A DNA stretch of 64,000 nucleotides from UBA7330 sp965243485 (GTDB taxonomy: Bacteria > Bacteroidota > Bacteroidia > Cytophagales > Cyclobacteriaceae): the NCBI GenBank assembly GCA_965243485.1, contig CBDEVP010000001.1, positions 4,774,001-4,838,000 on the forward strand, in the 5' to 3' direction. A program made the position numbers and the translations under genes. Shown in pieces: positions 24,371-33,568 of this stretch. Under the pieces are notes generated by a model. It had not been told where the DNA came from and did not search any database. It saw only the letters and a list, made by a program, of their open reading frames with translations. How positions within the stretch are numbered: position 1 is the stretch's first letter; each line of letters opens with the position of its first letter.

Positions 24371-26840
24371 TCTTAAATTTTAGCGCAAATTTATTGACAT
24401 TATTCCTTTCTAGGTAGGTCAATCTGTGGAAAGCCTGAATAGTCAGGATTCTGAATATGTTTTCAACCCCATACGCCACTTCAACGTAGGGTTTATTTGT
24501 GAACTGACTGAAGGGGATTTCCGGATTCCCATTTTCATCGGACGGGTAAATCACCCGGTCTATGCTCTTTTGGCTAAGGTCTCCATATAGAAAGTTGGCC
24601 TCTCCGACCAATCTCCACTTCAGCCTTTTCAGCAAAGGGATGGTATTTAGAATGATTCCTTCGAAAGAGTGACGATACCTCAACTCAGCAAATCTGTCTG
24701 AACTGAATTCAAAGAAATCAAGAAGATTGTAGGAAAAGTTTACATAAAATGGTGTTTCATTTCCGATGGTATTGAATAGCATCGGATACGGAAGATCCCC
24801 TAATATCAGGCCGGAGCTCAGCCAGATATTAGAGATACCGAGAATCCCCATCTTTTGTCGCTTTTGGAACGAGAATCTGAATTTATGGTACTCGAATGAA
24901 CTCTGAAGCACGTCCCTGAACCCATAGGTATACTTAAATTCAAAGGCAGGCCACCTGACCGTTCCCATACTCAGGCGGTCATTGTCGTTGATCACAAAGA
25001 TCTCATCTTTGGCATATCTCGTTTTCAGGGAGATCTCGGATGTTTTAAATACAGAATCTGTGGCTATATCTGTACCTGGATCGGTATAATACCTGAAATC
25101 AAACTGTGGACTGTAAATCTCATGTTTGAGCTGAATTTCCTGATTGAATCCTGCAAAATGCTGTCGCTGGTATCGGAGGCTGTAGGTATCAATCAAAAAA
25201 GGATCTATCAGGTCACCAAATCTGCTTAAAGTGTAAAGAAAACTGAATGGCTCAAAATCATCGCTCAAAACCCATACCTGCTCAATTTCTCTCTGGTGCT
25301 CTACTCTGAGCGTAGACCAGTACTTACGATTGAGAATCCTCTCAACATAAAATCGATATTTCCATCTTTCGTCATCAAAGCCATAGCCCACATGGCCGCC
25401 CAAAACCCAATCTTTGCTGAAATTGATGGAAGTTCTCATGCCAATTCCGGGTCTCCAGCCCTCAATGTCATTGTTGCCAATAAAGGTTGTATACGGGCCC
25501 AACTCTATCTTCCCCATCTTGTGATAGCCATTGAAAGCAAACTTTCCGGCATCCATGCCCAGTTTAATGATCGGCACCTGCTTAAGGGTATCGATCATTT
25601 TGAAAACAGCCACTTCTGTAGAAGTGAGGGAATCGTGTCTGTTTTCCTGCCAAAAGCCCTCATCCCGGTTTATTTCCCAATCATCAAAAGTGACCGGATT
25701 CATGTAAAACTTGTTTGATTTGGGGTCATTGACAATGAAGTCCTCATTTGATACGTAAAACTTGGCAATGATGCTGGGTAAATTTTTTGTCAACTCGATG
25801 ATATCCACCACTACCCTGGTCTTAGAGGGCAGCCAGGGACCGGCGGCGGTCTTTATAAGATCTTCCTGGATTTTCAGACGATCAACAAAATTGAGGTTAG
25901 CCGATTGTGGAATCGTGGCATCAATCCGTTTGAGTGCATAGTCTTCTTTGGTGATCCACATGCTGCCGACGAACGCAAGATCCTGTTCTCTTTTTGGTGT
26001 AAAATCAATCCGGTAACAAAAGTCATCTTCGAGCCACAGGCTATCAATTAAATCATAATCATAATAGATCCGTCCACCATCAGCTATCGGAGATACAAAC
26101 TCCTTGCTAATGATATTCAACCAGTTTTGATAAAAATTATATTGTTGAAATGAGGCGCCGATCACCTGGGAAGTCAAGGTTCCATCGGTTATCCCTATCC
26201 CATGTACTTTGGTCTTTAAGATCTCCTCATGGCGAAAGGTAGGATCCTTCTTATAGTAAAAGCGGGAAATGGCTTCGGAAAAAAACACTGGCATTACAGG
26301 CTGCCCGTCTTCACCGGCGATTTGTTCGGCACTGTCCAGGATCTGAGTGATGCGATTCATAAATTTCCGTTCCTTCAGCCTCTCCCCAATGTGATCTATG
26401 TCAAATTCCAGCTTTGTATAACTTTCATACTCATACGCCTCCAGGGCTCTTGGATCATTATTATGCTTATTCTTATTAACTCTGCGAAGGATCTCAAATG
26501 CTGGATTTTCTCCTGAGTAAACGACTACCTCTCCCAGAGCCAGTAAATCTTCCTCCAGTTGGAAATTGATCACCTGCTCTTCCCCTGGCTTGATTACTTT
26601 GGCTCGACGTACATAACCTATATACCTGACTTCCACGGAGTCCGCACTTTGAAGCGTCTTAATGGTAAAATTGCCTTCGAAGTCCGTTATTCCACCCTCG
26701 GAAGTACCTGTAAATATCACATTAGCAAATGGTATAGGAGAACCCGTCCTTGCCTCAGTCACCTTGCCGGAAACAGTGGTTTGTGCAAACCCATTGAAGG
26801 CAACGACCGAGACGATAAAATAGAGAATTGACCTGTTCAC
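24354..26840 (-). CDS. DUF5686 outer-membrane protein with carboxypeptidase-like regulatory domain
   Basis: 828 aa. Signal peptide 1-19, CarboxypepD_reg-like domain about 21-100 (SGKVTEARTGSPIPFANVIF), then the DUF5686 signature GENPAFEILRRVNKNKHNNDPR and a long beta-rich C-terminal part resembling an outer-membrane barrel that ends in an aromatic-rich strand (LKFKIDFNL). Widespread in Bacteroidota, with no established role. It is the first gene of the thrS operon here, overlapping the TPR lipoprotein gene. Confidence 0.9.
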   Translation of the reverse strand: MNRSILYFIVSVVAFNGFAQTTVSGKVTEARTGSPIPFANVIFTGTSEGGITDFEGNFTIKTLQSADSVEVRYIGYVRRAKVIKPGEEQVINFQLEEDLLALGEVVVYSGENPAFEILRRVNKNKHNNDPRALEAYEYESYTKLEFDIDHIGERLKERKFMNRITQILDSAEQIAGEDGQPVMPVFFSEAISRFYYKKDPTFRHEEILKTKVHGIGITDGTLTSQVIGASFQQYNFYQNWLNIISKEFVSPIADGGRIYYDYDLIDSLWLEDDFCYRIDFTPKREQDLAFVGSMWITKEDYALKRIDATIPQSANLNFVDRLKIQEDLIKTAAGPWLPSKTRVVVDIIELTKNLPSIIAKFYVSNEDFIVNDPKSNKFYMNPVTFDDWEINRDEGFWQENRHDSLTSTEVAVFKMIDTLKQVPIIKLGMDAGKFAFNGYHKMGKIELGPYTTFIGNNDIEGWRPGIGMRTSINFSKDWVLGGHVGYGFDDERWKYRFYVERILNRKYWSTLRVEHQREIEQVWVLSDDFEPFSFLYTLSRFGDLIDPFLIDTYSLRYQRQHFAGFNQEIQLKHEIYSPQFDFRYYTDPGTDIATDSVFKTSEISLKTRYAKDEIFVINDNDRLSMGTVRWPAFEFKYTYGFRDVLQSSFEYHKFRFSFQKRQKMGILGISNIWLSSGLILGDLPYPMLFNTIGNETPFYVNFSYNLLDFFEFSSDRFAELRYRHSFEGIILNTIPLLKRLKWRLVGEANFLYGDLSQKSIDRVIYPSDENGNPEIPFSQFTNKPYVEVAYGVENIFRILTIQAFHRLTYLERNNVNKFALKFKIDFNL

Positions 26841-26922
26841 AAGACCGGGAGGGCTGATTTTTCAAAAACAGGTACAAAGAAACTAATTAATCAGCGGAAA
26901 TATTCAGGCTGGTATGAAATCA

Positions 26923-27690
26923 TTATTCCTTTAACCGCTTTACCTCCTCCTGAAGACTCATCACCATACCTGCCAGCTTATCCAGCGACAGCTCAGAAGC
27001 AGACTCTGGATCGGGAAATTCAACGCTGATAAAGGCTTTGGCTTCCCAGATCTCCATCAAGTCGGCGGGATCCAGCTCATAGGCGGAGTAGGATTTGTTA
27101 TCAGATACCAGAAAGAGCTTGCCCTTCTCTTCGATGTAATTAAAGACACGTTTGTAAACAATCCCTTCTTTATTGGTCAGAAGCACATATGTTTTCCCAT
27201 TCCTGATATCCTGAATGGACTCTATGTACTTTCCAATCACAATAGATCCGGAAGGCAAAGGTTGCATGGAATCACCCGAGATTTCAAAAGCCCTGTAGGT
27301 GGCATTGGGAGGAAGCATAGGTAGATTAAATCTGGGCAATTCTGCCAGGTATTCCGGGTCTGCATAGCCATTAAGGTATCCTGCAGCAGCTTTCTGCGGG
27401 ATGAGTTCGATATTTTCCTTCTCTTCTTTGTCGACGGTAATGGATAGGATCTTAATTTTTTCTTTGGGGTACTTCTTGTGATCATCTTTGGTGAGATCTT
27501 TAGAAATCAAGGCATCTGTTGTCACATTCAACACTTCACCTATCTTCTGCAAAGTTTGCAACCTGGGTTCAGCCCTTCCCTCTTCATAAGCCCCCACCAG
27601 TGATCGTTTGATCCCCACCTCGCTAGCAAACTGCTCCTGCGTATATCCTGCTATCTTACGCAGGTATTTAATATTTTCTGAAATGCTCAT
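26923..27690 (-). CDS. XRE-type regulator with S24 (LexA-like) autopeptidase domain
   Basis: 255 aa. HTH_XRE at about 5-60 (TQEQFASEVGIKRSLVGAYEEGRAEP), linker with a possible self-cleavage site AAAG (101-104), and S24 peptidase fold with S141 in SGDSMQP and K180 in VYKRVFN. LexA/CI-like proteins cleave themselves when RecA is activated, releasing repression. It is co-directional with the 108-aa gene and divergent from the Y-family polymerase, with three palindromes in between, so it is the likely SOS switch of this cassette. A C-terminal helix (about 228-255) extends beyond the usual S24 end. Confidence 0.92.
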   Translation of the reverse strand: MSISENIKYLRKIAGYTQEQFASEVGIKRSLVGAYEEGRAEPRLQTLQKIGEVLNVTTDALISKDLTKDDHKKYPKEKIKILSITVDKEEKENIELIPQKAAAGYLNGYADPEYLAELPRFNLPMLPPNATYRAFEISGDSMQPLPSGSIVIGKYIESIQDIRNGKTYVLLTNKEGIVYKRVFNYIEEKGKLFLVSDNKSYSAYELDPADLMEIWEAKAFISVEFPDPESASELSLDKLAGMVMSLQEEVKRLKE

Positions 27691-27705
27691 CTTTAGCTTC
27701 CTTAA

Positions 27706-28032
27706 TTAATCAAATATGAGAAAATTCATGTCTTCGCGTCCTGTCTTACCGATAGAATATAAATGCAAATTATGAAAATCTCTCGTCCTGCTGATGGTAT
27801 GTAGTCTCTCTTTAATGCTTACCACCACATCTCTCAAGGTTTTCTCCGCATCCACCAGGACATAACCATAAAGATCCTGTCGCTCTCTTACTATTGCTGA
27901 AAATTTCACCTGACATTTCCCGGACTTTAGCTTTTTGGAGTTGATCTTCAACTTGTAATCATCGTCAAAGGCCACATCTGCATCTATCGTGACCAGATCT
28001 TCTATCCTAAAATTATTAGTAATTTCCTGCAT
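27706..28032 (-). CDS. Hypothetical protein of the translesion cassette, 108 aa
   Basis: No family recognised. Mixed alpha/beta composition with a charged middle (INSKKLKSGKCQVKF) and a C-terminal 'REDMNFLIFD'. No signal peptide or membrane helix. It starts at the operator region shared with dinB and ends 15 bases before the XRE/S24 gene, so it is co-transcribed with the regulator. The position suggests an accessory of the damage response, for example a partner of the regulator or polymerase. Function unknown. Confidence 0.72.
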   Translation of the reverse strand: MQEITNNFRIEDLVTIDADVAFDDDYKLKINSKKLKSGKCQVKFSAIVRERQDLYGYVLVDAEKTLRDVVVSIKERLHTISRTRDFHNLHLYSIGKTGREDMNFLIFD

Positions 28033-28040
28033 GGCATTCT

Positions 28041-28102
28041 ACTTTATTTAGTAAATTTGATCACTAATTTAGTAAAAAGCAAATATGTGCTAATTAAATT
28101 AG
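28041..28102. promoter_or_regulatory. Three palindromic operators between the S24 regulator unit and dinB
   Basis: Perfect palindromes ACTAA-T-TTAGT (28063-28073) and CTAATT-A-AATTAG (28090-28102), plus a degenerate copy ACTTTATTTAGT (28041-28052). Two of them are followed by the same TAGTAAAAAG tail, 30 bases apart. They sit in the divergent promoter region between the 108-aa/XRE-S24 unit and dinB, as expected for a LexA-like operator set. Confidence 0.6.
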
Positions 28103-28188
28103 TAAAAAGATGCAAAAAGAAGTCAGGGATCAGGGTATAAAGGATGAAAAACAGGTGACAGTTCCTTAATGCTGAAACCTTCTCATGT

Positions 28189-29448
28189 ATGTTGTATTCT
28201 CAGAATATAAACCACCCTCCAGGTCTATATTTCGGTAGCTCGCTGCTATCGAAACCTACAAACCGAGCCATCATCCACCTGGACCTGGATGCCTTCTTTG
28301 TATCAGTGGAGTGCCTGCGAGATGAACGCCTCAAGGGCATTCCGCTGATCATTGGAGGCAGTGGCGGACGTGGTGTGGTTGCCTCCTGTAGCTACGAAGC
28401 CCGCAAGTTTGGCGTCCACTCGGCAATGCCCACCCGGATGGCCCTTCGCCTTTGTCCGGATGCAAAAGTGATCTCCGGTGATATGGAAGCATACAGCTAC
28501 CAGTCGCGACTGGTCACAGATATCATCCGTGAAGACGCCCCCCTTTTCGAAAAGTCTTCCATTGATGAGTTTTATGTAGATGTAAGTGGAATGGACCGTT
28601 TCTTCAATACCTTCCAATGGTCCGTCGAACTGCGAAAAAAGATCATCAAAAACACAGGACTTCCTATTTCCATGGGATTGTCTGTCAATAAGCTGGTCTC
28701 TAAAGTAGCTACCGGAGAGTTTAAGCCCAACGGGGAAAAATGGGTACCTGCCGGCGAAGAACGGGATTTCCTGGCCCCGCTCCACGTAAGCAAAATTCCG
28801 ATGGTCGGAGAAAAGACCACCAAGTTTCTTGTGGACATGGGAGTCACCCATGTGCACATCCTGAGAGACATGCCGGTGAAAATGCTGGAAAAAGCCTTCG
28901 GCATCAATGGCCGCACGCTGTGGAACAAAGCCAATGCCATTGACTATTCACCCATAGAGCCACATAGCGAACAAAAGTCCATCTCTACGGAATGTACATT
29001 TGGCCAGGACTCCATCGACGTAAAGAAGATGAAGGTGCTGCTGCTGGCAATGGTAGAAAAGCTTTGTCACAAGCTCAGGAAAGAACAAAAGCTGACCTCC
29101 TGTGTCACTGTGAAGATCCGGTATGCCAATTTCGATACCGAGACCAAGCAACGGCACATCCCCTACACTTCCTCAGATCCCGTCATCATCAAGGAAGTAT
29201 TTGATCTGTTTGATAAGCTGTATACCCGGAGGATGCTGCTCAGGCTGGTAGGCGTTCGGCTCAGCCACCTGGTACACGGAAACTATCAGATCAGCCTGTT
29301 TGAAGATACCGAGGAAAGCATCCGGCTGTTTCAAGCCCTGGATACCATCAAGAAAAAACATGGGGTTGACAAGGTCACCCGCGCTGCTGCCCTGGGCCTG
29401 GACAAGCGGATCATGATGGATAATAACATGTTTTCGGGAAGGCAATGA
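28189..29448 (+). CDS. dinB: Y-family DNA polymerase (DinB/Pol IV-like)
   Basis: 419 aa. Catalytic palm motifs HLDLDAFFVSVE (D32) and SSIDEFYVD (D126, E127), thumb HhH region 'KIPMVGEKTTKFLVDMGV', little finger 'SISTECTFGQDSID' and a beta-clamp-binding peptide QISLF at 367-371. Error-prone bypass of damaged bases. The N-terminus has about 26 residues before the core, a bit longer than usual, but no later in-frame Met precedes the catalytic strand. Divergent from the XRE/S24 regulator and preceded by its candidate operators. Confidence 0.95.
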   Translation: MLYSQNINHPPGLYFGSSLLSKPTNRAIIHLDLDAFFVSVECLRDERLKGIPLIIGGSGGRGVVASCSYEARKFGVHSAMPTRMALRLCPDAKVISGDMEAYSYQSRLVTDIIREDAPLFEKSSIDEFYVDVSGMDRFFNTFQWSVELRKKIIKNTGLPISMGLSVNKLVSKVATGEFKPNGEKWVPAGEERDFLAPLHVSKIPMVGEKTTKFLVDMGVTHVHILRDMPVKMLEKAFGINGRTLWNKANAIDYSPIEPHSEQKSISTECTFGQDSIDVKKMKVLLLAMVEKLCHKLRKEQKLTSCVTVKIRYANFDTETKQRHIPYTSSDPVIIKEVFDLFDKLYTRRMLLRLVGVRLSHLVHGNYQISLFEDTEESIRLFQALDTIKKKHGVDKVTRAAALGLDKRIMMDNNMFSGRQ

Positions 29449-29534
29449 AAGAAAAGATTATCATCGATAATAAAAAAGTGCTCAAATACCTTTTAAACAC
29501 CAATCATCCAGACGGATATTCAAAGGCTAAATAA
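29445..29534 (+). pseudogene. Truncated DUF6883-like remnant overlapping the dinB stop
   Basis: ATGA overlap with dinB, then 29 codons beginning MKEKIIIDNKKVLKYLLNT and continuing HPDGYSKAK before a stop; the following bases read GAFG in the same frame, as if two codons of a 'SKAKFFGAFGF' motif were lost. The 'YLLN..HP.G.SKAKFF' pattern is what I recall for the start of DUF6883. Probably a decayed gene once coupled to dinB. The bases to 29735 hold only broken frames. Confidence 0.4.
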
Positions 29535-29756
29535 GGAGCGTTTGGTTCAACGAATTGAATTCAGAATTAATTAAATTAGTAACTGAATATCCATCAAATG
29601 ATTAAAGAATTAGACCAGTTGAAACACTGAAGGCCAGTGAAGTGAGAGCAGTGAAAGCAAACGAAGTTGCAAGAGCCCGTGAAATAGCATAGTCCCATTT
29701 TCAAAATCACATCATCAGGATTAGCTTATCTTTAAATGAGATTACTGATAAGCAAC

Positions 29757-31799
29757 ATGAAGAATTATTACTTTCCTATCCTGATTATATTGATCCTCAC
29801 AAGTTGTTCCAAAAATCCGGATCAGGTCATTGTTCTCGATGACGATTTCAGTGAACTACCACGGGGGCCAATGCTCCCGGATCTGGGTGCACACACTGAA
29901 TATCATTACATCCATGAGGCGGCCCCCAAAGGAAACTGGGCTGTTTCCACCTTCTATCATCACAATGGATTTGTAAGGGCCTGGAGGGTAAGAGAGATCA
30001 ATGGGGAACGGCACATGGAGCAGTCCTACACCAACCGGGCCAGGTTTACCCACCCGATGGTCATCTCAGGACATGAACTTTGGGAAGATTATACGTTCAC
30101 CTGCCAGTTCACTCCGTTATCACTGGATCAGCAGGTCGGAGTCGTCTTCAGATACCACAACGACCGATGCTACTACTTTTTTGGAGTAAAAGACAACGAG
30201 GTAATACTCAAGAAAGTCAATCATGCCACTGCTTTTCGAGAACCGGATGAAACAATTCTGGCTAGTCAACCTTTCTCTGCAGAAGTAAATACCCAACTGG
30301 AAGCTAAAATCTCTGTTCATGGTAATTCCATTGAGGCAACCCTGAACGATATTACCCTGACAGCAGAAGATTCGACGTTTCTGAAAGGAAAGATTGGTCT
30401 GATGGCAGATGTACCCTGCGCCTATAATCTGGTAAAAGTCACGATGAAACCCTCAGCTTTCGATGAGTTTCAATCCCAAAAAGAAGCCAAAGAAAAGGAG
30501 GAAAAAGAACTGCAGGCCGCCAATCCTAAAATGAAAGTCTGGAAAAAGATCAAAACCGATGACTTCGGAATGGCCAGGAACCTGCGATTTGGCGACCTGG
30601 ATGGAGATGGGGAAATGGACATTCTGATAGGGCAGGTAGTCCATCATGGACCTAAAGATCGAAATTCAGAACTAAGCTGCCTGACTGCTATCAACCTGGA
30701 AGGTGAAAGGCTCTGGCAGATCGGTCAGCCTGATCCGTGGAAAAATCACCTCACCAATGATGTGGCTTTTCAGATCCATGACATTGACAACGACGGTAAG
30801 AATGAAGTGATCTACACCAAAGACTTTGAGATCATTGTGGCAGATGGAGCTACGGGGAAGACAAAATACAAAACTTCGACTCCGGATTCTCCAAACTGGA
30901 AACCGAATCTAAATGAACATAACAAATTTACTCACGTCCTTGGTGACTGCCTCTACTTCTGTGATCTGAGTGGAAAAGGCCATGACGGTGATATCATTAT
31001 CAAAGACCGTTACCGCCACGTTTGGGCCTACGATCAGCACCTGAAACCCCTGTGGCATGTGGAAACCAATACCGGACACTATCCTTATGCATTTGACGTG
31101 GATGATGACGGTAAAGATGAGCTCATGGCGGGCTACACCTTGATTGATGACGATGGAGAGATCATCTGGGATCTCTCGGATAAAATAAAAGATCATGCGG
31201 ACGGAGTGGCTATCGTTAATTTCGATGAAGACCAGGAACCCAGACTCCTTTGTGCTGCGAGTGATGAAGGCATGTTCTTTACGAATATGAAAGGTGAGAT
31301 CCTGAAGCATTATTACATTGGACATGTTCAAAATCCGGCCATTGCCAATTTCAGAGATGATCTACCCGGATTAGAGGCTGTCTCAATTAATTTCTGGGGT
31401 AACCAGGGGATCATGCATTATTATGATTCGGATGGGAATATTTATCACGACTTTGAACCCAATCAAATGGGAAGCATGTGTCTTCCGCTCAACTGGACAG
31501 GGAATTCAGAAGAATTCATTGTCCATAATCCTAATGTGGACATCGGCGGGGTCTTCGATGGCTGGGGCAGAAAAGTGCTTAAATTCCCTGATGACGGACA
31601 TCCGGACATGTGCAATGCGGTGATGAATATCATGGGTGACAGCAGGGATGAGATTGCGGTCTGGGATCCACATCAGATCTGGGTTTATACACAGGAAGAC
31701 AATCCTAAACCCGGGAAATTATACGATCCCATACGCAACCCGCTTTATAACTATTCCAACTATCAGGTGACAGTTTCATTTCCCGGCTGGAGTGAGTGA
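29757..31799 (+). CDS. Lipoprotein with LamG-like N-domain and VCBS/FG-GAP beta-propeller (PL11-like)
   Basis: 680 aa from ATG 29757 (MKNYYFPILIILILTSCSK); an in-frame ATG 7 codons earlier (29736) is also possible. Lipobox LTSC. Residues about 30-230 look like a concanavalin/LamG beta sandwich; about 270 to the end is a propeller with calcium-type repeats such as FGDLDGDGEMDILIG, HDIDNDGKNEVIY and FDVDDDGKDELMAG. This plan recalls rhamnogalacturonan lyase family 11 and related propeller proteins, but no catalytic site is certain. Surface or periplasmic. Part of the cargo splitting the translesion cassette. Confidence 0.78.
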   Translation: MKNYYFPILIILILTSCSKNPDQVIVLDDDFSELPRGPMLPDLGAHTEYHYIHEAAPKGNWAVSTFYHHNGFVRAWRVREINGERHMEQSYTNRARFTHPMVISGHELWEDYTFTCQFTPLSLDQQVGVVFRYHNDRCYYFFGVKDNEVILKKVNHATAFREPDETILASQPFSAEVNTQLEAKISVHGNSIEATLNDITLTAEDSTFLKGKIGLMADVPCAYNLVKVTMKPSAFDEFQSQKEAKEKEEKELQAANPKMKVWKKIKTDDFGMARNLRFGDLDGDGEMDILIGQVVHHGPKDRNSELSCLTAINLEGERLWQIGQPDPWKNHLTNDVAFQIHDIDNDGKNEVIYTKDFEIIVADGATGKTKYKTSTPDSPNWKPNLNEHNKFTHVLGDCLYFCDLSGKGHDGDIIIKDRYRHVWAYDQHLKPLWHVETNTGHYPYAFDVDDDGKDELMAGYTLIDDDGEIIWDLSDKIKDHADGVAIVNFDEDQEPRLLCAASDEGMFFTNMKGEILKHYYIGHVQNPAIANFRDDLPGLEAVSINFWGNQGIMHYYDSDGNIYHDFEPNQMGSMCLPLNWTGNSEEFIVHNPNVDIGGVFDGWGRKVLKFPDDGHPDMCNAVMNIMGDSRDEIAVWDPHQIWVYTQEDNPKPGKLYDPIRNPLYNYSNYQVTVSFPGWSE

Positions 31800-31843
31800 T
31801 TGTAAATTGTTAAATTTATAGGATACCTTAAAATGAGTTAGCG

Positions 31844-32992
31844 ATGATCTATCTACAAATAAGCATTTTGTTGCCATTATTAATCTCTTCTTTAGCAGAT
31901 AATCCCCAATTTGAAGAACAGGTCATCGATGATCAGGTAAGCATTGGTTACGGTCTGGCCATTGGCGATGTAGATGGAGATAATAAACCGGACATCCTGC
32001 TGGCTGACAAAAAACAATTTGTCTGGTACCGCAACGGAGACTGGAAGCGTTTTGTGATGGTTGATAACATCACTGAATCCGACAATGTATGCCTGGCAGC
32101 ACGGGACATCAATGGCGATGGCCAGGTGGAAGTAGCTGTGGGTGCTCAGTGGAACCCTGGAGAGACTTCTGATGCCAGGAGATCAGGAGCGGTTTTTTAC
32201 CTGGCCAGACCCGAAGATCCAACCCAATTATGGGAACCCATTCAACTGCACCACGAGCCTACCACGCATCGCATGAAATGGGTCAAAGCAACTGACGATC
32301 TGTATCATTTGGTGGTAGTGCCGCTACATGGTCGTGGAAACAAAGGAGGTGAGGGAGCAGGTGTAAAAGTGATCGCGTACGAAATGCCTTCGGACCCCAC
32401 CCAGCACTGGAAGTTACAGACCATTGATGAATCGATGCACCTCACCCACAACTTTGATGTGGTGTTTGATGGTGAAGAGGAATGGATCTATCTGGGTGGA
32501 AAAGAAGGTCTCAAACCTTTTTATTTCGATGGAAACCAATGGAAATCGCCTAAGACGGAGACATGGCTGGTGCAGGGTGAGCCTTTTGGTGAGGTAAGAG
32601 ATGGCCTGTTTGAAAAATCATCTTTCATTGTTGGTATCCAGCCTATGCATGGAAATGAACTGGTTGTATACAAGCGGGAAAACATGAAAAGGAGTATACT
32701 TACCTCAGACCTGAAGCAGGGTCACGCCATTGCTACGGGTGATCTAATAGGCCAGGGAAGAGATCAAATTGTTGTCGGTTGGAGAGAAGCCAACAGTGAA
32801 GGAAAGGTTGGGATCAAGTTATTTGTAGCCCAGGATGAACGAGGAGAAAAATGGACAGACCACTGGATCGATGATAATGGAATGGCTACCGAAGACCTGG
32901 TGATTGCCGATCTCAATGGAGATGGCATGAAAGACATTATTGCCGCTGGTAGAGCAACTAAAAATTTGAAGATATACTGGAATAAGAATTAA
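31844..32992 (+). CDS. Secreted FG-GAP/VCBS beta-propeller protein
   Basis: 382 aa. Signal peptide 1-18, then a propeller with the calcium-binding repeats AIGDVDGDNKPDILLAD (about 40-56), ARDINGDGQVEVAVG and IADLNGDGMKDIIAAG near the end. The overall pattern resembles the propeller of aldos-2-ulose dehydratase-like proteins common in Planctomycetes and Bacteroidota; the catalytic cupin part is absent. Starts 44 bases after the preceding propeller lipoprotein and probably works with it on polysaccharide or sugar. Stop codon touches a REP-like repeat. Confidence 0.8.
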   Translation: MIYLQISILLPLLISSLADNPQFEEQVIDDQVSIGYGLAIGDVDGDNKPDILLADKKQFVWYRNGDWKRFVMVDNITESDNVCLAARDINGDGQVEVAVGAQWNPGETSDARRSGAVFYLARPEDPTQLWEPIQLHHEPTTHRMKWVKATDDLYHLVVVPLHGRGNKGGEGAGVKVIAYEMPSDPTQHWKLQTIDESMHLTHNFDVVFDGEEEWIYLGGKEGLKPFYFDGNQWKSPKTETWLVQGEPFGEVRDGLFEKSSFIVGIQPMHGNELVVYKRENMKRSILTSDLKQGHAIATGDLIGQGRDQIVVGWREANSEGKVGIKLFVAQDERGEKWTDHWIDDNGMATEDLVIADLNGDGMKDIIAAGRATKNLKIYWNKN

Positions 32993-33074
32993 ACCGCAAA
33001 GGTCGCTAAGAAGCGCAAAGGTCGCAAAAGCAAACTTTGCGCTCCTCGCGCATTCTTTGTGTTTTTGCGGTTAA
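32992..33074. repeat. REP-like nested inverted repeat between convergent genes
   Basis: Outer arms AACCGCAAA (32992-33000) and TTTGCGGTTAA (33064-33074), inner arms AGCGCAAAG (33012-33020) and CTTTGCGCT (33035-33043), with intervening GGTCGCAAA-type units. The 'AACCGCAAAGG-CGC' style is a widespread intergenic palindrome type. It joins the stops of two convergent genes, may act as a two-way terminator, and overlaps the OsmC stop. Confidence 0.7.
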
Positions 33075-33490
33075 GAGACCAATGTCGCATCCATAGTGAT
33101 CTTCGCCTTCAGTACCTGCGAAACCGGGCAGTTTTCCTTGGCATTATTAGCCATTTCTTCAAATTTCTTCTGGTCAACCCCCGATGCTTTTACTTTAGTA
33201 GTAAGTTTTATCTCCTGGATCCCATCTTCGAAAATGACTTTTGCTTCAGTGTCTATACTATCCGGAGTAAACCCATTTTCCTGAAAGACAAACGCGAGTT
33301 TCATAGAGAAGCATCCTGCATGAGCGGCTCCAATCAATTCTTCAGGATTGGTTCCTTTTTCATCTCCAAATCTTGAGCCTGCGCTGTATTTTGTTTTATC
33401 CAGCCCTCCGCTCGGAGTGGAAAGCGTTCCTTTTCCTTCTTTTCCTGATCCCAACCATTGGGCAGTGGCTTTTCTTGTGGCTTTTAGCAT
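33071..33490 (-). CDS. OsmC-family peroxiredoxin
   Basis: 139 aa. The two redox Cys of the family are in place: C60 in GAAHAGCFSM and C121 in ENCPVSQ. The N-terminal 'GSRFGDEKGTNPEELIGAAHAG' is the OsmC signature. Reduces organic hydroperoxides in the cytoplasm. Stands alone, with its stop inside the REP-like palindrome. Confidence 0.93.
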   Translation of the reverse strand: MLKATRKATAQWLGSGKEGKGTLSTPSGGLDKTKYSAGSRFGDEKGTNPEELIGAAHAGCFSMKLAFVFQENGFTPDSIDTEAKVIFEDGIQEIKLTTKVKASGVDQKKFEEMANNAKENCPVSQVLKAKITMDATLVS

Positions 33491-33568
33491 GATGTGTTAA
33501 TTTATTTGACTGATTCAATATTAGTTAAAACACCCGTAACACGATAGTGTTTAAGATGAAGAAGTTAT

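Noticed and set aside
28303..28857. 184-codon open frame antisense to dinB
   Set aside because: Lies wholly inside a clear polymerase gene; shows no domain and has the skewed composition of a shadow frame.
29581..29693. Possible coding remnant reading ...EVRAVKANEVARAREIA before a stop
   Set aside because: Short, stop-flanked, and low complexity; no family pattern strong enough to call.
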